From Cristatella mucedo (lineage: Eukaryota; Bryozoa; Phylactolaemata; Cristatellidae), in contig WPIO01000031.1 in assembly GCA_009760855.2 (NCBI GenBank), positions 2,084,001 through 2,148,000 on the forward strand: a stretch of DNA of 64,000 bases. Reading direction: 5' to 3'. Under the pieces are notes generated by a model that did no database searches, was not told the DNA's origin, and saw only the letters and a program-made list of their open reading frames with translations. How positions within the stretch are numbered: position 1 is the first letter of the stretch; every line of letters starts with the position of its first letter. Shown piece by piece: positions 12,801-27,800 of this stretch. A program made the position numbers and the translations under genes.

Positions 12801-15800
12801 GGCGACGGCGATGAAGTGGCTCGTATTCTCTACCGTTTGCGTCTGGCCTGGCGGACGCTGGCTCTTCGAATTTGAATTGGACCTTGGTAACGGCCGTTGG
12901 ACGACGTTTCACAACGTGCTGGGCTACAGCGGGTGGGCTACTACCGCAACAAGTACTATTTAGCGCTTTAAACTTACGAGTCGTAGGTTTGATAGCCGAG
13001 CTGTTGACAGGGCGAACGCAAGATGCAAGAAGGTTCTAACTGACCCCCCCCCCCCCCCCGAGAAGGCCCGCCGGTAGGTATCGACTAATGGCGACATCGC
13101 ATCTTATGCTAAGCAGGTCCTGTTTTGTGTAGCATATCCGAGGACAGCTCATAAATAGTCACAGCGAAGATAGCAGCGGAATACCCGAAGGTATTACGGA
13201 GAAATCAAGTAAAGGTCCACACCACGCTAGGAGTCGCCCGAGGCCGCTCTTTAGCGCGGGGAGGAATAAAAGAGCACCAAACATCCCAAGGGACATATTA
13301 GCAATATTAAGAAAAGGATTTGTTGCATCCTCTTTAGAAGTTGCACCCACAACCTCTGAGTGGGGAGGAGAGGCAGAAATCTTATGTCGCTTATGGTGAC
13401 AGACGTTGGAGAGACCTGCTGATTCAACAGCCTCTTTTTGTTTACTAAGCAACAGAGAAGTCTTTTACAACTATCGCGTACTACTGCTGCATTAAAGATT
13501 TGCCTGCTGCAGATCCAGAACATGTGACGTGGACTGTGAAGTGGGGCACCTTACTGCTTACACCTTGCTAAGACAGGCAAATATGGGAAAATGCAAGCAA
13601 GGCACTAGCCAGGCACCGACGGTAGGGTCAATCACGGGCCAAATAATGCTTTCTTACCCAGCTAAAAGCAGCTCTAATTAGGCATTGGTGTACGCGTGGA
13701 AAGTAAGCCCAAAAGGGCGATATCTTAAAGGTTTACTAATACAAAAGTGAGCAGTGCCTAGAAAAAGATTGACGTCAAACCATCCCCTGACATGACGACA
13801 TTTAACAAAGAAGCTTAAAACGCACCTTTTTAGTACAGCATATGGTAGGTCTTTGTGATTCGTCATTCGTGTCCATGTAACTGCTTAGGCTGTGCCTGCT
13901 GCTTGGTGTGCCTGCTGCTTGAAGATGTTACCACTAAATATTTCATAATGTTTTACATGCAGCATCTGTAAAGTGCCTAGAGAGAGATTCAGTTCTCTGA
14001 GGGCGCTATAGAATTTAGTAAAAATAATATTATTGAATTCCCAAGGGTTCTATAATAAATGCATTATTATTATTATTAATATCTATAAATTGGTTATCAT
14101 CGGTTCATTGCCAGAGGGTGCAAATAGCACTTTCAGTGCTACTAAAACTAGATCATCTATAATGATCTTAATCCTTGTGATTGGATATGGCACTGCCTGA
14201 GAAGTAGCACAAGGGCAGCATGCACCACGGCCAAACAAAAACGAGCCTGTGAACAAGAACAACGGCTTGTGGGTACACAGCGTTCAAAAAATAAACATTG
14301 TGCAACAAGATACGGACGATGGGCTTACATTGTACCACAAATCCAGGCTTCCGATCTTTTTGCATTGCAGGCTATCCTTCAGTGCTTGCCGACAGTCAGC
14401 ATAAGTGTCAGCATGAAGTTTTTTTTTACCCCAGCCAATCACATAAGGATCCAGAAAAGAGACTTTAGCAATAGCAGTACAATCTGCCTCAGATATCTCC
14501 TGCAGAGCCTTAGCACCACTTACAATACCGTAACTGTTGATTATCTGCATAGCAAGAAATCGCCTGCAACGGGCAGATCAGTCAATGAGAGCGTAGGTAC
14601 AACAAAATTAAAAATTAGATACTTGTGTAGAGTCAAAAGCAAACTAAATCCCTTTCTAGGCACTTGAAATGAGCTATCAGGTACAACAACTCGTGATGAG
14701 AAGCATGCGTGAAACAGCAGCACGATTGTTGAAGTAATTGCTGTATACAGTGCTACTGTCCCTCTGAAGTGATTATGCTATACTTGCCACTTTTGATGCT
14801 CTGAGCACAGATGAATGAACCCCACAAAGAATGTATTATGGTTTCGACAAACCTATGCATGAAATATCGACAGCAGTCCAAGTTGGGGAATAGATCAATT
14901 TTCTGACACAGGCAGCATCTGCACAGAACCGTCACACCGACTTCATACAAGATACAAATGTGCAGAAGCAAAATTCATAACATTCATCTATTGTTGTCAA
15001 AACCACTCAGGCCACAGCGCGAATAAACTTCTGAGCTTTTCAGGTGGAAACAATTCTTCAAATCCCATGCAAGCTTGCTCACATACATTCTCAGGGATGC
15101 TCAAGTTTCTTTGAACCTGGCCTGACACGGTAGCACTAGCTAACCTGCCCCAAAGAATACAACGCTGATATTAAAACTAAAACAGGAAATGGCACGTCAT
15201 GAAAATAGAACATTACAAGGCCAACAAATTGTAGCACCGCCCACATTGCCTTGTGACATGTGGAACACAAAACTGGTTAACCCTCCCTGGACCATTATGT
15301 ACAGGTAGGCTACTCAGACCTTCTACAAAACAACAGCAACCTTGATTTAGCAATAGCCTGGCGATAATTTCAAAATATGTAAAACAAGTTTGGATTTTGG
15401 ATGTGGTGAAGCAGTAGAGCTTGTTGCACGTTTGGATGGCACTTCGGCCAGCTTTATTTACAGCAATATGCTTGTATGCATGTTACTTATCAGTAGACGT
15501 GTTTATTTTCAGTTTTTGTTCTAACTCGTTATGGTGCAAAATAAATTCAGTGCACCAAAAGTCATGCCTTCCGGTGAGTGGGTATGAGCTACTAGACGTA
15601 GGTGAAAAGGATCGCTGGGGGATCATTCATTTTCCCTTCGTCCTGTTAGTCCTAAAACTATTCCTGAGGGTTGTAGTACCTGCATATAAATCTAGTTGTC
15701 AGTTCCGAATGGCGCTCTAGTAAGCAATGAATTTTTCGGTTTCACAGTAAATTATTAAACCGCTCCCACATATGATGCATCAGCACTCACTGGGTACCAA

Positions 15801-18800
15801 AGGCATAATGAAGTGGCATGCTGCCTATAACCCTTCGTCTGCTGCGATTTGAATGAAAAGGCCAAGTTCTAAAGATGAATTTAAATCAAGCATGTCATTT
15901 TTCAGCTAGCTGTAATCAGTGCTTTAGTTGCAAGTTGGTAGTCTGGCAGGTTGCAGGACATACAGTAGGAAGGGCAAAAGAACAGCGTGCTGGTTCTTCT
16001 CTGGTCACACATTTCAGGTCTACCGTCACACATCTGTCTACATCCTTTGAAATAAATGGTCAGCGGGTCGATAGAAATAGAGTTTGCCCAATGCAGGGCT
16101 TAATTTTGCAGCACAGTCTATACTAAAGAAACTGGACCCTAGATAACTCGGATAGTACTGTACATACTTCCAGCGGGCATGGGTATGTTCGTGCTACAAC
16201 TGATTAGCATGTCTGCTAGGCGTGAAATGTACTCACACTCTTAAGTAATTCTTCCCAGAAGATTTTATATGTTGTTTTAATATGTTATGCTATGTTTTGG
16301 AAAAACCGACACTTATTCAACTTGGACTTTTGCCTATGTAAGAGGAGGCCCTGTGACCATGAGCCATACGGTTCGACCTATGCAAGAACTCTTGTGAAAA
16401 TCGATTATGACTGAAAATGCTCAGACACGTAGTGCACCTTGTTTGCAGTGGGTGCTAACGTTGGACAGTATGGAGCATTTATTGTATGATTAAACTATAA
16501 TTTATGCAAACAGTGGCAAAGCCCAACAGATGGAGAAGACAAAGGTGTTTGGTATAAGCAGATTCAGGAGTATGCAAGTCATAGAATCCCAATCATCTTA
16601 GGTAAACCAGCCGGCATCACACGGTTGGGTTCAAGTACCCTACTGAACCAGCATGGAATAATACAACTACTAATGATAATAAGTCTTTTTTTATGACACC
16701 CATAAAGAACTGAAGCTCTGTTGGTGGTGTCTTACAACTTGCTGCAAGGGAGCAAATAACCAATAGTTAATGACAAGCAAGGTATCTTGCTTTGGCAAGC
16801 ATGCAATACATATCCTGCTTAAACAAGCATTCAAATGCATACAATGAGACATTTAGATGTCACTGGTTAGTAGGACCAGTGGTTAGTAAAATACACTGAA
16901 TTATGCACCGGTAATCATGCAAAGCACACAGAGAAAATGACAAGTTCGATGGGGTGCTACATTAAAACACATAGAAAATTCCCAAAGCAAGGTCGTGCAT
17001 TCTCTGTAAAGCAAAGGCACCCGAAAAGAAAGAGCACTCAGTCACAGTTGATGCTGTGAGGAACCGGTACGTGTTTAGCTCCCTTATGAATATATTCAAA
17101 TAAGTAAATATCAATATGCCAGCCGGTATTGAGTTCCAAGCTTGGGAGCATAGCAGCTGAAGGCACAGTAGCCAAGAAAATTGAAGTTGGCAGACAAACA
17201 ATCAATCAGAGTCAGAAAAGCAGGTGAAAAGATGGGAGGCCTGACGAGAAAGTCATACACATAGGAAAGTCAGTGAGCAATAGAATTAAGGGACGGGTGA
17301 GCGATACCATGCTTGTGTCGCTAGACTTCTTTATACGCAGCCAGAGCAGATTGGTTAGCAATGGTGCAACATTCGTGTCATCTTTGACGTCCGACTTATT
17401 TCTTCATTCTGTTTTGATAAAAATGAGAGCTGAAAATCGCGACTCACAAAAGTATGCAGTGGGACAAAAGAAGTCAGAGCATCAATAGCTCGTTTTTATC
17501 AGAGAAAGCTATGCTAGCTTCATCACACTGAAATTGCCCACGATTCTTCGAGTTGGATTCCTTTTGTAATTTCCTGTATCATAAAGTCAATGAGGTCATC
17601 TTTAAAAAAGTTACACATTAAATGTAGTCTTCGTTGCCCAAGTATTTCATCAAACGATCATCGAGACTGACTTGCAACGTTTAATACAGATAAGCCTAGC
17701 TGCCAAGAACGTGTGTGCTTTTCCAGGATACATGCACTAGTACACATTAAAACTGAAATAAAGATTTCGATAACGTGTCGACAGATGGAGGCCAGCTCGA
17801 GGTAGTAACTAGACAAGGTACATAATCAACGTTATGGCAGCTTTTTTAGAAGTAGGCTTGAGTAAGTGAGAGACCACTATCAGCATACCATGGATGTGGA
17901 CATTTTCCCTCAGTCATGGCACGGTTGCAGAAGTCCAAAACCTTTTTAACACTCCTTGATTGATTAGCAGGTGCAGATTGGGTAATGCCAGACTTGTATA
18001 GGTCTTCGGCACAGTGGGCAAGAATGGCACGCAGATTTGCACAAGTGAACACAACCTCTCCAAAATCGGTATGTTCACTTTTGAAGAGTTGCTCAACCGA
18101 TGTATTTTCAAGATCAGCAGAGATATATTCTGGTGCTTGGTCAGAATCTAATGCAAGACGCTGTCGTCGGTACACCTACAAAAGTACACTGACCACTGAC
18201 AAGGAGCAAAGGGCTGCATAATATTAAATCAACGGTTACGGTACATATACAGCAAAATCCCGAGATACAAAATTCTGTACTCAAATATATGCTCACTGTA
18301 CCAAAGAAAATCTAGGGACGAAAACTAACGTTCTAAACGTTTAATGAATGTTCCTTCAAACCAGAGAGCAAAATCCAAACCGTCCCACCAAAATCTATTA
18401 CACGAAGTGAGTATTTTTTATCAGTGAGTTACTGGGAGTAACACAACACGTATCCAAAATCCAAGGTCAGCATTACCCAAGTCATACTTTATCACCGGGT
18501 AATGCACGGTCTCAAAAAATCTGACTAGAAAATCTGGCCATCGTATGCACTCAGGTGCAGAAAAATCATCGCATGCTGCCCCCTGCTGTGGCTGTAAATT
18601 CGTTCGGGTAATGCTATGATGTGAGGGGTACTAAAGATATGGAAGCATTTGAAAATATTGATTAACAAACCAAAAACAAGCACATATGCTGCTTGTGTGT
18701 ATGTGTCTAGTGTGGCATTGTCCTACCAAGATTCTGTATGTCCTCCCTTATAGAATAAAATTTTTGTATAATTCATTTGTATAGCACCCCAAGAGAATTT

Positions 18801-21800
18801 AATCTCTATTCAAGCACTTCCCATAAGCCTCGTGGCTCGAGCCCACGACCTCAGTCAGGCCTTGGTCGGGGCAAGCACCTCAACTGCTGGACCAAGATAT
18901 GGACGGGAATATTGGCTACCAGCATCTGTAGTGTCGTTTCAACCGTAGCACATTTCAAGGAGTCTGAGTTTCAATGAAAAGTTTGAGTACTGATGTAGGC
19001 CAAAACACTGGGCCTCTGCTGCCTGTCGACATTGCTCAATTGTCTTTCTATGAAATTCAAATCCGGCGACTGACCAGTACCAAATAAGGATTTGTCAAAA
19101 AGCTCTTAATCCTCCAGGCAGTTAGCATAGGGTAAGAATCTTGTCACCAAAGGTAACGACTGCCAAACAGAGCATTTGAGCCTTGAAATCCACTTTTCTC
19201 GACAAATACTCGAGTCTTGTCCTTCCAGGAATTCTTGTTCGGTAAGTGGTGTAGTGGTGCAGCCAGCCTCCTGATTTGAACCGTACACAACTACTATAGA
19301 GCAATATCGACAGGTGGCAGAGGTCTTGTGTTCAACCCGACCCCACTAACAGACCTTTTCAGTATAACTCAGGCTCTTTGGAATGTGCAATAGCAGAACA
19401 CACAATGCAGATGCTGGAAGCCTCTATTCTTGTCCAGGCAAAGGTGCCGTAAGGAATCGTGGTAGGGAGACGTCACACCAAAAGCACATACACAAACAGC
19501 ATGCGTTTGTTTCTGGGTTGCCAATAAATATTTCTGTACTTCACATAACTTCAGTAAGCCTGGTGCCATAGAAAACCATCCCACTACCCGAAAGAATTGA
19601 CACGTACTGAAGGGGCAGCCATACTGCGAGAACTTTGTTCGCCTGAGTGTACAGCTGCCACAAAAGTTTAAGGGAGAACCGGAATAAGGGATTCTGATTA
19701 TACAAATCTCTCCAGAGGGACTGGCTACCGTGAAGCACATCACACTAATCTAACTATCCATCCACACTGAAGCTAAATCCATAAATTTATACTACATCAA
19801 TAATCCATCCATAATCCACAAATCCATACTGAACGAAGCAGCTCAGGACAGTTGAGCAGCAACGGCAAATTACATTAGAAAATAGCTTTCTGGAGGAGAA
19901 AATATATTAAAAAATGGCACCCAATTAATATTGATGGACCTCGAGTAAAAGAGCTCACGTATCAATCCCTAAAGCGTTTTTCAGCAAAGTGATATTTCCT
20001 GAGAGTTAGCCTAAGTGGCTTTACTTAGCCTTCAAATTTGGAGGTTCTAGAATAGATAACAAGCACTGCTACATGGGCAAAGCAATGGTGATTTCTGCTT
20101 CTAAGAACACATACATTTTTAGACTGCATTTGGTAGGCTACAATACGGTGTGCATTGCAAGAGAGCTTATGATTTCTGAACAATGTGTAGGATCCAACAT
20201 TATGAAACATTTGCACTTTGCTATGACAGATACAAAGAAGCGGTAAGGTCGCACTAAAAAACGACCAGGACAGGGGGGCCATAGAAATACGAGCTCTGAA
20301 GAACAAATTAACTCCAGAAAAATGTTGGTGTGTCACGTCAGAAGAGGGCTTAATCCAAATGTAACAGAACTGGTGCAGAAACCAATGGCTGCAGGCTCGT
20401 GTACTCCTTGAGAATTTCCATACACTTTGCTGCTTGAGCATCCAAGGCTTTAACAATATTAGTAATAACGATAATAATGATAAGAATTTATAGAAAAAGC
20501 CAAGGGAACTAAATCACTTTCGAGGAACATTCAATGTGCTCAAAAGAATTCATTTAAAATGGTTAGTTATGAGGGGCCCCCACTTGAAAAACACTCAGAC
20601 GATTTCTTAAGTTGTCAAACTGCCACGAGCATTAAGCAAATCAACCAGCAAATGCCGATATGAAGCTGAAACTAATGCTAAATTGTTGCAAGAGATGACA
20701 TGTAATGTGCTGATTGTCAAGAGCCATTCACAGCTGAGCAGAACACGCCTATTCCCGAGGCACTCACTCAAGCATGTGCTCACATACCTCATACAGTTCA
20801 ACAAATCGTCTATACGTTGAGCTGGTTTTCGGCTCAACAAGGCAGGCATTCACAGAAGACCGTAGCTGTGATAGGCTATAACCAAAATTCAAGACAGAAA
20901 GGTTAAGCTGCCATAAAACATACAATACTTAGAATGAGATGCCAGCTGTTGGCAATTTAAAAAGCAGCAACTCCAGGGTAATCACGATTTGGAACACCGA
21001 TAAAAAAGCATAAAACAGAAGAGCAACCTAACAGTCTATAATTGGCAAGGTAAGCCTACTATGATTTGCAGGCGCATATGGAACAGGATCTCATTAACTA
21101 TTCTTTGCTGCTGAAAGAGATGTGCTTTCTGTAACTAATAAATATACACATAAGTAGGTGTTAATGTTGAGAGCATTAAAAATCAGGCTAATTTTGGAAC
21201 TGTGATTTTTACCGGTTTCTGGTTTTACACAATGCCTACCAGGCTTAAGGACAATACGAAAACAAGAGCAGCACCTGGAATTGCATTTGCTGTTCGACTA
21301 GAAGCCAGTGAGAATTGTTAATTAACTAGATAGTAAATTTCAGGCTGAGATGCTCAAAAGCATCTGCTATGGCTTCAGAAGCCGCTTAGAAAAACCAGCA
21401 AGAAGGAGACCGGGCTCAAGAACAGAATTATTGAAAGAAATGGGAGTCCAGTGAGTTGATTGTACATGAAAAAATGTGCTCATGCATACACGAATGGAAT
21501 TCAGCACTTCACCGAGCACTGCACATTGTCAAAGAAGCCCATGACACCAGGACACGTTCCAGCATAACTATATTACATCTCAGCGGATTTAATATCTGGC
21601 TGATCATTGTGTTTCAAGGCAGTTACAGATTTTTCGCCTCAAAAGGACACCTCGAAGAATTAAGTAGAGCGTTCGTGGAATCCTGATAAAAGGCTGTTGG
21701 ATGAGTCGGACAATCAAGATATGAGCACCCTGTTATTTAGATAGTGAGACCTCGGATCACGAGGTAGCTGCAATCTCTTTAGTATTGCTAACTAAATTCA

Positions 21801-24800
21801 TATGATTCACAAAAGAGTGTAATTGTACGGCTGGGAAGACCAGACTACAAGGCCATGAATGTCACGAAACCTCATTTCTCTCCTAGAATCACTAAATCAC
21901 AAAACATTGTGCTCAACACAGAAAGTAGCTACTACACAGTCTTGATTGCAAGCGTTCAAGAAGACTAACTATAGCAGCAAAACGTTTCAAATTATGTTGG
22001 TCATTCTAAACGCAGTAGATTAGCATTTCTATATTGAAAGCTGAGCAGTTTGGCAAACAAGCAGAGTGTGCAATGCAGACAACTCAGAAGTGCAGCAGTT
22101 GTAATGAAAAGCGGTCTGGTCAAAGCAGGTCTCGAAATTATAGATAAAGCTATAGTTGTGAGCTACAGGTACATATACATGTAGGCATAACATAGGTAAA
22201 GCTAAACACAACAAACAACGGCCAGTGGCTCAAGGTTGACAGCTACTTACGGTCTAGTTATTATTAGCTGATAGAGAATGAAAGAGCTAGCCACAGTCTC
22301 ATTATCAATGAAAGTCGGATTGGCAATCGGATCACGGCCTCGGCTTGAAAATTGGTTGAAGACATAGTTTTGGAGGATGTGCTTGTCAATCTCGACGTCT
22401 GGTGCCGGCTTAGTATCAGCAAAGACTATGTCGGACAACACGTGCATGAAGGCTTGCTGAATATGTCTAATGTGGATCCAGTACCGTCTAACGGCACACC
22501 TAAAGAGAGTAGGAAATGCAAGGCCTACATACAGATGGGATCTGCATGCATCGCCTTCACAGCTAGCAAGATAATTTACCCTACTGCTAAGTATGGCAGA
22601 CAATACAAGGTCTCCTGTTGACTGAAGGATACAAGCAACCTGTTCATTTCATATGTTTTACCTTCCCCTTTCCGTGTAGGTCATTGGGCAGCATCAGGTT
22701 CTATCCAAAGGGAGGTGAAAAATTCACAGCAGCAGCTTGTAACTTTAACGTAGCAAGCATGTAAAGGATTCCGGAATTCCAGCTCAGAACATAGTAGCAG
22801 CTTTAATCAAGTGAGTAGGAAATGAAACCAAGCAGTCTTCATTATTTGATCTATGCATACAGTATCAATAAATGAAGATAGCAGAAGCATGCAAAGACTT
22901 CATGCTTTCATGAACCCCTCCTGTCTAACGTGCCTTTGAATCAGCAATTTAAAGTATATTGGTGCAATACACCTTAAGAATACCAAGTTTCTATCCAAGT
23001 GCATTACAAATCCTGTGAGAGAATAAATAGTCAATAGTCAATGACGCATTTGGACAGCAGGCAGAAGCAATAGCATAATTATTTGGCCAGCATACATAGA
23101 GCACTTGGGACCATCAATTAATAGGGTCCCTGGCTGGTGGCATCATGCACAGATAAGTATGCAAATCTCACAGAAACAATGTAGACAAGTTCACTGGAGG
23201 ACTGGGGGAGCTGAGACTTAAATGATGCCAAGTCATTGCAGGTAGTGACAGAAGCCAAAACTGAGCTTCACTCTTTCGGTGCAAAGAGCCACACATAAAC
23301 CACCCGAAAATCTAAAGATGTCGATTGTGAGAGAAATGGTGGCACGCGACCAGAAGATAAGGAGCTCGCGGTGCGGAGCACACTGAAAAAGAAAGGAGGT
23401 CAGATAGGCAGGACTTATGCAAGTTAGGCGAATCGACTTGTAAGCCACACAGAGGATCTTGAAATCGATATATATGGTTGATACGGACCCGATGACACTC
23501 AGATAGAAGCAGAGTGATGTGGCAGCTATGCCGCTGACGACATACTACGCAAGCTCTCCGGTTTTGAACCAGCTACAGACAATCAAGGGCAAAAGCAGAG
23601 TCCTGAATATAGGGAGTCACAGGAATCTAGACACGATTTACAAAGGTGCAAACCAGCTTGGCTGTTTTGTAAATGCACGCTCTGGTTTTGTCAGTGTTCC
23701 TCAGCTTGAAGTAGCCCAACTTGAAATTGAACAAAATATACTCATTCAATGTCAAGTCGATTTGGAATAACACTCCCACCTTATGCAGGCATCACTGGAG
23801 TGACCATAGATGACCCAATCTTAAGGGTAAGGTCTTACAATCTGAGGGCGACACCTGGTTTGCCACCATTGTTAGGTCGGTCTTGCCATAGTTTACTTTC
23901 AAGAAGTTTGTGGTAATCAAAGTGAGAAGGTCATAGGTGCATGCTGCAAGAGAAAGAAGCAAGTTGGAAGCACAGCAAAGCTTAGATATGGAAATCAAGG
24001 CCATGATTATGTTTGGCAATGACATCAGCCTGATGGATAGCACAGATAGTGAAAAGAAGGGGGCCTAAGATGGAAACCCGAAGTACCCCATACTTTTAAA
24101 GGGCACCTTAGATGACCAACTAAGGTAGGAAATAACCCGGTTTAGCAATATACCAGTGATGCTTAAGCATGTCGAGAGGAGCTCCTGAAAAATCTGGAGG
24201 TCAAAAGTGCCAAATGCTGCTAGGAGACCTAACTTTTGCTTCCGGCCTCCGAGCAAAAATAGCTTTTCTGACCGTTACCAAATGTTTTCCTACTGTATAT
24301 GAGAGCTGATACTGCTAAGCACAGTTTAAAGCATATCTGTTTGTTGTATGTATGCACTGATGTGCGTTTGCATGTATGAATGCATGCATACATACATGTA
24401 TCTCCGTCTGTAACTTCACAAAGACTACGTGGGTGTTAAGTATGAGAGGTTTTTATAGCCCATTAAAGCCTGAAGCAGCTTTTAGTATACAAACGGTGGC
24501 CAACCAATTGCATCTAATGTAACAAAGAGAAAGTGAGCCGCACAGCCGAATATGGAAGGCAGTCGAGGAAGTGAGTAGCACGGAAGTAGCAGCTCAAGAC
24601 GGCTGGACAAGATGTGGTAGACTTAAGAGCATGAGAACAGAGGTCGTTGCATAATATCTGTCGATCGACCTGGAGCCAATGCAGCCCCTTCAGCAAACAA
24701 GACACACGGCTGAACCTCTGGGATTTGTTGACCAGCCTTGCAGCCAAATTCATCATCAGCTGCAGAGGCCTAATAGATTTTTCGGTAACCCAACCAAGAC

Positions 24801-27800
24801 GGAATTGCACTAGTCTAGCCTTGACTGAACCATGGAAAAGATAAAAACCAAGCAAGACATCGTGGTAGATTGTCCCTAATCTTCGCTAGGAATTGGACGT
24901 GATGACTATTTATGGGGACAGTCTTCCTAATGAAACTTTCAAAATTTAGGCAGTTACTTAAGAGATACTTAAATTACAAGGAAATGGTCACACAAGAGCA
25001 AAACAAATTAGAAGAGAACAATCTCCTGGTCTGACCACATGCTTCGAGTGACCTATGAGCTTGAGCTTGGTTGTATAGCCGTTTAGTTTAAGGCTAGTAG
25101 ATATAAAGTCTGAGCAGTTGATTGGACCAACACATATAATAGATTCTCACCGATTCGCCAAAGACGGCCTGCTGGTGAGTATTGACTAATAGAGAAATCG
25201 CACCTTATGCGAAGCAGGTTCTTTTTTGAGAAGCATATTCGAGGAAAGCTCATGCACAGTCACAGCAAAGATACCGATGGAATATCCGAAGGCATTACGA
25301 GGAAGTTAGGTAAAGGCCAACACTTCATTTGGAATCGCTGTCCTGCTGCCGACTATGGCTCATCCTTTTCAGTGGTCCTGAGCTGCTACTTCCACGCTAC
25401 TCACTACCTCAACTGCTCTCATGATTCTCCTATGCTTCACACTTTCTCTTTATTGCCTGAGACGAAGTCTGTTGACCAGCGAATGCGTACCGAAAGCTGC
25501 TTAGGCTGTGAGTGCGCGATATAAAACTCTCCTGTGTAACACCCATATAGTCTTTATGGCTTTGTGGGTTACAGACGGAGATACATTACATTACATTTAT
25601 CGTTCGCAGCCAATCGTGCCAACCATTCAGTTAATATTATTCCCGAGTCATCCGCTCAAGCAACCCACAGAATCCCCTTCGGAGCTGGCTAGGACTATAG
25701 CTTCTCTGGCTCTCAGTGACCTCCCTGTTTGGTACGATCGTGCATGCCCATTATCTGTTAGCTATTGCCATTCAAACGCATTCTTTGTTGCTGCTACTTC
25801 TGCCGGGGTTCGTGAATTCGGAATCTCGTACATAAAGCCCAGCTGTAGCAAGAGAGATAGCCATCGGGCCATACTGTAACTGGGCCAGTATGACCAGCAT
25901 GTCTCAAGCTATCCAGTTCGCTCTCACTTGAGCTCAGCTGTGAGTCACTCTAGCTTAGTATTAATCAGGCATACAACAACTACGAACCTAATCTTAAAAA
26001 TTTACACGTGGCACATTCAATAAATGTGCAATAAGCGATTAAAGAAAACTTGGCTCGATTCTCGACGACATTCTTGACCTACTTGCTTTCACTAAGATAT
26101 GGCTGAAATGAGTTAATTGCCCAACTATAACCAAGGATCCCCCGATAGGCTTCTCTTTCTTTCACATCCAAGAGACCAAACCTGGCGTGATGCAATTGTT
26201 GCTAGTTCCTTCCTCAACTAAAACCGTTTACAGTTCCATCTTTGCAATCTTTTGTCTAGAGTCCCTAAGACAGCAAGTTGGTAGCAGTAATTCATCGTCC
26301 CCAAGGTAACAAGTCTTCATTTTTTCAAATTTCTCTCATTTAATTTCTACCACTATTACCAGACATTACCGGAAAACTGCCTGTCCCTCATCTCACGTGA
26401 TTTTAAAATTCACTGCAATGACTTAACTAACCCATGTGCACCATTTTCCTACAATGATATATTCTGTAGTGGCTCATTTGCATGGCAGCACTTGCAAGCA
26501 AGATCCCCTTTGATTAAATATTCTGCCATGATTGTATGCTGATATTTCCCGGTATTACTAAATTCTGCACACTTGACTCTAAGTGGATGTTATTCAATCT
26601 GCAGTTTGTGTATCAATCGCTATTCAGAATCATTGACCAAATTTAAAAACCGCAATACCCTTGAGATTAATGCTGTAGGCACGAAAATATTGTCTTCTGC
26701 CTTGCTACTCAATCACTGCATCTGACTAGCCCTCAAAGATAAAATGCTACAAAAGACACTAGTCAACGTTCTAGAGAGTTTGATCTTCTAACTATACACA
26801 CTGTACAGTCTCTTGTGGCACCTGAGCACTTTAGTCCAAACTTGTGAAAGTACTTTCCTAACGTTACTGGTCTTACCGGATGGATTTATTAAAATTCATA
26901 GACTCTGCTTAGGTATCGCTATATCTAGCAGTGAGATAACGACACTAAGCACATTGATAGGCTAGTAAAGTACGTACTTTTAAAGGAACCCTGTGTGGTG
27001 CTGATGCAGTGACCCACCCAGTCAATTGATTCAAACCCATACAACATTTATGGGACAATATCGATAGGCGGCTGACACGGATGTTCGACCTACACCAGTA
27101 GCCAAATTGTTCAGTACAATTCAGGCTTCGTGAAATGTGCTACAGTAGAAGAGACAATGCAAAGCTAATGGCCTCTATACTGTGTAAGAAGGGAGGTCGT
27201 AATTAATCGCGGTTATCCGTACAGAGAAGCATCCAAAGCAGCAGCTGCTATACTGCAAGGCCTTTGCTATAGAGTTCACAGTGCCTAGAAAGAGATTTAG
27301 ATCTCTTATGGTGCTATATAATGATATTACTATTATTATTATAAGAGAGTCACCTGAGAGGCTCCTGTTCAGCCTAGTTCAATGTAAACTTAAATTAGAA
27401 CAGTTTCTGGGCAACGATTAGCTCTAAATCCTTATTAGAACTTAATAGAGAGAGCAGGTGAACTGGTGTAATCGTTTAGCTACTGCGTTACCGCTGGTCT
27501 TGGATAAGAATGCTAGAATTTACAACTGGGCCGTGAGAACCCAGATGATAAGGTGCTTGCTCTTACTGACCGAGGTCGAGGGTTCAAATCCTGCAGTAGG
27601 CGATTCTTTATAGCCAACTGCAATAAGAGCAGTAATAACCATGAAGGCTCTTCTGCTGCTATACAAATGAGGCTGTTAAATCAGCAAATATTTATTTATT
27701 TATTAGATGGAAGACATGACAAAAGCTACTTTAATTAGCCGAGCTGGTTTGGTCTATCGGTTAGGGTGCTCGCTCCGACCAAAGTCTGACTGAGGTCGTG

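Noticed and set aside
13678-13866. 62-codon minus-strand ORF
   Set aside because: It is antisense to a LINE-B 3' fragment and has no motif.
20025-20456. Minus-strand open stretch, one frame with KALDAQAAKCMEILKEYTSL, between exons 19 and 20
   Set aside because: Exon 19 (phase 0 out) joins exon 20 (phase 0 in) directly and the human protein has no insertion here. The frame with the protein-like residues hits a stop with no donor before it.
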